DNA from: Aurantiochytrium sp. KH105
Taxonomy: Eukaryota > Sar > Bigyra > Thraustochytrida > Thraustochytriidae
DNA length: 64,000 bases
Direction of reading: 5' to 3'
NCBI GenBank assembly: GCA_003116975.1
Contig: BGKB01000089.1
Span: 286,100-350,099, forward strand
Part shown: piece after piece, positions 60,218-64,000 of the stretch
How positions within the stretch are numbered: the first letter of the stretch is position 1
Layout: every line of letters begins with the position of its first letter
Notes under the pieces: generated by a model
Seen by the model: the letters and a program-made list of their open reading frames with translations, nothing else
Databases searched by the model: none
What the model was told of the DNA's origin: nothing
Translations under genes and position numbers: made by a program

Positions 60218-62620
60218 ATGGCGCAGCAGCACAAGACGCTGCTGGAGGCGCTGGAGGCGAACACGGAGAAAGCCGCAGACAAGAGCCTGTTCACGTACGT
60301 GGGCGACAAGGGCGAGGTGGTCAAGAGCTTCACCTATGAGCAGTTCGACGAGGCGACGAGCCGGCTCGCGAGCGCCATGGTGTGCGAGGGCGGCTGGGGC
60401 CTCGAGGCGGGCGACAACCTGCTCCTCGTGTACCCTCCCGGGCTGGACTTTATCGTGGCGTTTGTAGCGTGCCTCAAGGCCGGCGTCGTGGCCGTCCCCG
60501 TGTATCCACCGCGGCCAGGCATGTCGAAAGATCTGAAAATGTTTGTCGCCGTGCAGAGCAGCTGCAAAGCCACCGTGGCACTCACCAGCTCGGCTTACGA
60601 CTTCGCTAAGCGCGTAACGGGCTTCAAGCAGCTCTTTACTGGCGGCGCAAAGTGGCCCTCGCTGCGGTGGCTCGTTTCTGACGCTGGCAAGCTTCCCAAT
60701 GGGGTACGTGGCTCCTATCAAGAGGTCGTGCCCGCGCCGATGCGGGACACACTCGCGTTCTTACAGTACACATCCGGATCCACTTCCGCGCCCAAGGGCG
60801 TCATGATCACGCATGGAAACCTCGCACATAACCTGGCGACGATCATTCTGGCCCTCAAAGCCTCGGACGATACAGTGGTGGCCTCGTGGCTGCCGCAGTA
60901 CCATGACATGGGTCTCATTGGCTCGCATTTGGGCGCACTGTACTGCGGCGGCTCCGGAACGTACATGTCTCCAATTTCGTTTATCAAAGACCCACCGCTG
61001 TGGCTACGTATCGCATCGCAGTATGGCGCAACGCACCTCCAGGCGCCCAACTTTGCCTACAAATTGGTCGTGCGCAAATGGCGTGAGCAAGGTGGGAACC
61101 CTGCGGATCTCAGCCTTGCGACGGTGAGACACATTTTCAATGCGGCTGAGCCGATCGAGCTTGATGCCATGGAGGACTTTATGAAAACCTTCAAGGCGGC
61201 CGGGCTCCAAGGGTCCGCCATGTCTCCTGGCTATGGGCTGGCCGAGCACACGGTCTATGTAAGTGACGCTGGAAGCCAAGTGCTTTACGTTAACAAGCAG
61301 GCGCTCGAGACAGAACGCAGAGTTGTCACAGGAATGAATCCAAGCGATGCCGGAACAGCAATTATGATCGGCTGCGGAAATCCTCATCGGCACGGGTCCT
61401 CGGTAGGTATCAAGGTGAAAATTGTCAACGAGGACAACGCACATGTTCTCGGCGAGGATGCAGTGGGCGAAATTTGGGTCACCTCGCCTTCCAAGGCTAC
61501 CGGGTACTTTGGAATGGAGGCGAAGACTGAGGAGAGCTTTGGTGCTAAAATCGCCGGGGAAAGTGGCGAGGAAGATGACAGCGACACATACTTGCGCACG
61601 GGTGACCTCGGATTCTTTCACAACGACGAGCTCTTTATTTGCGGTCGTCTAAAGGACCTCATCATTATTCGCGGTAGAAATCACTTTCCGCAGGATATCG
61701 AGCACACAACCGAGCAAGCAGACGCGCTTATTCGCCCCGGGTGCGTTGCGGCATTCACAGTGCAGGATTCCCACGGCCAAGGCGAACGTCTTGGTGTGGT
61801 CGCCGAGGTGCGCGATTCCAAATCTCATGATCTTGCAAAACTCTCGGAAAAGCTGCGGCGACGCATTGTGTCTGAGCATGGCGTCGCCCCGCACGTGCTC
61901 GTGCTCATCAAAGACCGTACCATTCCCAAGACAACGAGTGGCAAAATCAGCCGCTTCCGCGCCAAGGCCGCTCTCGAAAATGGCGAGCTGCAGGAGCTTC
62001 ATCATTATGAGGGCACACCCGCAGGTGAGGATGACGACGAGGACGCGGCCGACCTTGCCGCGGATGCCCCGGGATCGAACATGTCGAGCGATGATGCAAC
62101 TGCCGCAACGGGCGGCCAGAATGCGAGCCCTGCAGCAAGCGCTGGAGCTGGCAAGCCTTCGAGCGGGCCGAAGCCAACGCCAATCGGGGAGTCTGCAGCA
62201 GACAAGCGCGGCCCTGGTCTCCGCGGCGATGATCTCCTCGATGCACTCAAGGAAGAGGTGGCGAGACTCACAGAAGGTGACCCAGATATGTTGGACCCGA
62301 ATGCTCCGCTTTTCCAGCTTGGCATGGATTCCGTCACACTAACGCAGTTCAAAGGTATACTCTCGAACGCCTACGGTGTAGAGATTGAAGAGTTTGAGCT
62401 ATTTGATGAAGACACTTCTCTTCATTACATTCAACGGCGCGTCGAGGGCGAGCCAATGGCAGCCAAGTTTGCGGACATGGCGAATGGTGCTCCTACTGCA
62501 CCGCCTGACACTACGACTACTTCAGGTGGGGCTACTCATCAAAGCAGTCGGCCTGCCAAAGCAAAGAGCAAGCGCCCCAAACAAAAGCTCTTTGGCTGCT
62601 TTGCAATTTGTGGATGCTAA
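60218..62620 (+). CDS. Fatty-acyl-AMP ligase fused to an acyl carrier protein, with lipid-anchor-like tail
   Basis: An 800-residue enzyme. The adenylation domain (about 1-600) has the FAAL pattern: YTSGSTSAPKGVMITHGN (184-201), SWLPQYHDMGLIG (223-235), GYGLAEHTVY (338-347), YLRTGDLGF (about 455) and the A10 motif PKTTSGKISR with catalytic Lys576. FAALs activate fatty acids as acyl-AMP and pass them to a carrier protein rather than CoA. After an acidic/Ala/Pro linker (about 600-660) a carrier domain follows, with LGMDSV and phosphopantetheine Ser705. The tail (about 755-800) is Thr/Ser-rich, then polybasic (KAKSKRPKQK), ending LFGCFAICGC. Its final CxC resembles Rab-type prenylation or a palmitoylation cluster. 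No PKS or NRPS partner is in the window. ATG 60218 is the first in frame. Confidence 0.9.
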   Translation: MAQQHKTLLEALEANTEKAADKSLFTYVGDKGEVVKSFTYEQFDEATSRLASAMVCEGGWGLEAGDNLLLVYPPGLDFIVAFVACLKAGVVAVPVYPPRPGMSKDLKMFVAVQSSCKATVALTSSAYDFAKRVTGFKQLFTGGAKWPSLRWLVSDAGKLPNGVRGSYQEVVPAPMRDTLAFLQYTSGSTSAPKGVMITHGNLAHNLATIILALKASDDTVVASWLPQYHDMGLIGSHLGALYCGGSGTYMSPISFIKDPPLWLRIASQYGATHLQAPNFAYKLVVRKWREQGGNPADLSLATVRHIFNAAEPIELDAMEDFMKTFKAAGLQGSAMSPGYGLAEHTVYVSDAGSQVLYVNKQALETERRVVTGMNPSDAGTAIMIGCGNPHRHGSSVGIKVKIVNEDNAHVLGEDAVGEIWVTSPSKATGYFGMEAKTEESFGAKIAGESGEEDDSDTYLRTGDLGFFHNDELFICGRLKDLIIIRGRNHFPQDIEHTTEQADALIRPGCVAAFTVQDSHGQGERLGVVAEVRDSKSHDLAKLSEKLRRRIVSEHGVAPHVLVLIKDRTIPKTTSGKISRFRAKAALENGELQELHHYEGTPAGEDDDEDAADLAADAPGSNMSSDDATAATGGQNASPAASAGAGKPSSGPKPTPIGESAADKRGPGLRGDDLLDALKEEVARLTEGDPDMLDPNAPLFQLGMDSVTLTQFKGILSNAYGVEIEEFELFDEDTSLHYIQRRVEGEPMAAKFADMANGAPTAPPDTTTTSGGATHQSSRPAKAKSKRPKQKLFGCFAICGC

Positions 62621-62921
62621 TTCTTTGCTCGCTTGACGTTTCAAAAAGTCAAAGGAGGTGGTACATGTTGAGCACCTTTTTGGCACTTTCAATCTCGAGC
62701 TGGTTTCAGCAGAGGCAAATTCTAGGCAAGTGCAAGTGACGAGAAACCAAAGGGCTTTCACGCTTGTGTTTTCTTTTATGATGTTTCTTTTCTTTTTTTC
62801 TTTTTTCACTCTTTGTTTGTTTGTATTCAATGGTCACGCGCTTTGATGGAAAGACAAGGTCTCTAAAGCACGAGGGTCGAAAGATCTTCATTTCGATACG
62901 CTTTCTTCTTACTTATCTCTT
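62621..62921. other. 3' intergenic region between convergent FAAL-ACP and Ssu72 genes
   Basis: A T-rich stretch at about 62770-62830 lies between two gene ends. No gene is seen. Confidence 0.5.
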
Positions 62922-63734
62922 TTAGAGGAACTCGGTCATATGCTTGATGGGTCGCTTGTACTTGTCCTCGATCTCTTTAATCAGTCCAGGCAGTGCCTCT
63001 CCGAGTTCGGTGGCCTTGGGCACGCACGACTGGCAGAGCTCGAGAGCAATCTTGGCGCCAGTGACAGCCTCCTTTGGATCGTCTCGCACGTCGAGATTGA
63101 GAACGTGCATTTCCTTGTATTCTGACTTTTCGCGCGACTTGATGTCCTTGGCAACCTCGTCAAAGACACGTTCCTCGAAGCAAAAGACGATTTTGAACTG
63201 AGAGACATCCTCAAAATCCTGCCAGCGCTGCGGATTCTCCTTGATGGAAATGTTGCGGTCCAGAAGCGCAAGCAGGCCTTTGTCGCGGTACCACTCGAGC
63301 TCTCCGCGGCGAATAATTTCGCCCTTCATCTCTTGATACGTCTGGTCGAAATCAAAGTCCAGGGAGCGACCTGATGGCGATGGCAGCCGGACCTTGTTTC
63401 CCACGCCAAAGGACTCCACATCGAGGCCGGCCTCCTTGAACACCTTGTGCGCCTCCATCGAGCGGTTGTTGTTGCTCGAGCAGATGACTGCAAAGCGCAC
63501 GGCGTTCTCATCATCATCATCATCTTCGTCGTCGTCGTCATCATCATCATCATCGTCGCCGCCGTCATTGTCGTCATCCTTGTCCTCATCGTCGTCGCCG
63601 GCTGCGGCTTTCTCATTTTTCTCTCCGTCTTCTTCGCCTGCGTCCTCGTCCTCCGTCTTTTGCTTCTTCGCCGTCGACTCCTCGGCAGCGGCCTCGCCGC
63701 CCGCGGCCTCCTCGTCGCGCTCGTGCTTGTTCAT
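62922..63734 (-). CDS. SSU72: Ssu72-type RNA polymerase II CTD phosphatase with acidic N-terminal extension
   Basis: A 270-residue protein from the ATG at 63734 (MNKHERDEEA); farther upstream only a GTG is in frame. Residues about 79-270 are Ssu72, a phosphatase that removes phosphate from Ser5/Ser7 of the RNA polymerase II CTD and works with the 3'-end processing complex. The catalytic loop CSSNNNRS gives the CX5R motif (Cys85, Arg91). Family blocks follow in order: SMEAHKVFKEAGLDVESFG, VRLPSPSG, YRDKGLLALLDRN, IKENPQRWQDF, CFEERVFDEV and HVLNLDVRDDPKEA with the general-acid Asp. Usual length is about 195. The extra about 78 residues are Ala/Glu then an Asp-rich run from a GAT/GAC repeat, with a KKQKTEDE motif that may act as a nuclear signal. 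Confidence 0.95.
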   Translation of the reverse strand: MNKHERDEEAAGGEAAAEESTAKKQKTEDEDAGEEDGEKNEKAAAGDDDEDKDDDNDGGDDDDDDDDDDEDDDDDENAVRFAVICSSNNNRSMEAHKVFKEAGLDVESFGVGNKVRLPSPSGRSLDFDFDQTYQEMKGEIIRRGELEWYRDKGLLALLDRNISIKENPQRWQDFEDVSQFKIVFCFEERVFDEVAKDIKSREKSEYKEMHVLNLDVRDDPKEAVTGAKIALELCQSCVPKATELGEALPGLIKEIEDKYKRPIKHMTEFL

Positions 63735-64000
63735 GCTGGCGTCCAGATACTTTCTCCGCTTGCTCGCGAGGCTCCCAGCCGCACGCACAGGCCGCGTGGC
63801 GGGGGCTGCGCGAGGGAGCGCGGTCTCTCTTGCTCTCTCTCTCCGGCCCGTGCGTTGCTCGCGCTCCGTTGTCCTTTTGCTTCTTTGCTGGCCGCGACGC
63901 CGAGTCGTGAGCGCGCCGTGGTCGCGAAGATCTCAACGACCTGGATGATGGTGTGGTAGTATACTTGGTAGGCACAAGGTGATGAAGTTAAAGCTCTCGT
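63735..64000. other. Window-edge region upstream of Ssu72
   Basis: GC-rich 5' flank of the Ssu72 gene. No gene is recognised before the window ends. Confidence 0.5.

Overview
The window is nuclear DNA from a GC-rich, intron-poor, single-celled eukaryote. It carries eukaryote-only genes (proteasome assembly chaperone, PABPN1-type RRM protein, Rho GTPase, two kinesins, Ssu72, CLU-type protein, nucleoside transporter). Two GT-AG introns can be predicted, one in the Rho gene and one in an RRM gene. A GT60-type Skp1 GlcNAc-transferase-like gene, flagellate-style coiled-coil proteins and a fatty-acyl-AMP ligase fused to an acyl carrier protein fit a heterotrophic stramenopile, most likely a labyrinthulomycete/thraustochytrid. 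That placement is an inference from gene content and style, not from a database match.

Layout. 0.7-6.2 kb: proteasome chaperone PSMG2-like (-), PABPN1-like (+), three-RRM protein of the TIA1/NAM8/RBP45-47 type (-). 6.3-8.7 kb: GC-rich spacer of short tandem repeats. 8.7-9.6 kb: two-exon Rho-family GTPase (-). 10.4-15 kb: 800-residue coiled-coil protein (+), a 120-130 bp tandem repeat, and an EGF-like/seven-TM protein (-). 15-17.2 kb: GC-rich spacer. 17.2-24 kb: seven-bladed RCC1-propeller membrane protein (+), candidate mitoribosomal protein mL40 (+), long coiled-coil protein (-). 24.8-28.8 kb: LPCAT-like acyltransferase with EF-hands (+), an organelle-targeted amphipathic helical protein (+), a small coiled-coil protein (+), then a 20-bp minisatellite. 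29.1-34.2 kb: ankyrin-WW-kinesin-14 (-) and a Ser-rich protein with a Myb/SANT-like C-terminus (-). 34.2-45.4 kb: an 11-kb stretch with no recognisable gene, full of 4-5-bp microsatellites and long purine/pyrimidine tracts. 45.4-52.1 kb: giant CLU/TPR/RGG protein (-) divergent from an unrecognised gene (+). 52.1-52.9 kb: relic of a DDE_Tnp_4 (PIF/Harbinger-like) transposase (-). 53.2-63.7 kb: N-terminal-motor kinesin (+), ENT nucleoside transporter (+), GT60-like glycosyltransferase (-), FAAL-ACP (+), Ssu72 phosphatase (-).

The genes are mostly unrelated housekeeping, cytoskeletal and surface functions, with no operon-like cluster. The least ordinary items are: the FAAL-ACP with a polybasic, cysteine-rich CxC tail that suggests membrane tethering; the ankyrin-WW-kinesin-14 with an N-myristoylation-type N-terminus; two head-to-head surface-type genes (EGF-like/7TM and a Cys-stapled RCC1 propeller plus TM bundle); and the microsatellite-rich gene desert. 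Start codons were re-chosen at real ATGs where the longest open frame began at TTG or GTG. The ends of several genes remain unverified without transcripts.
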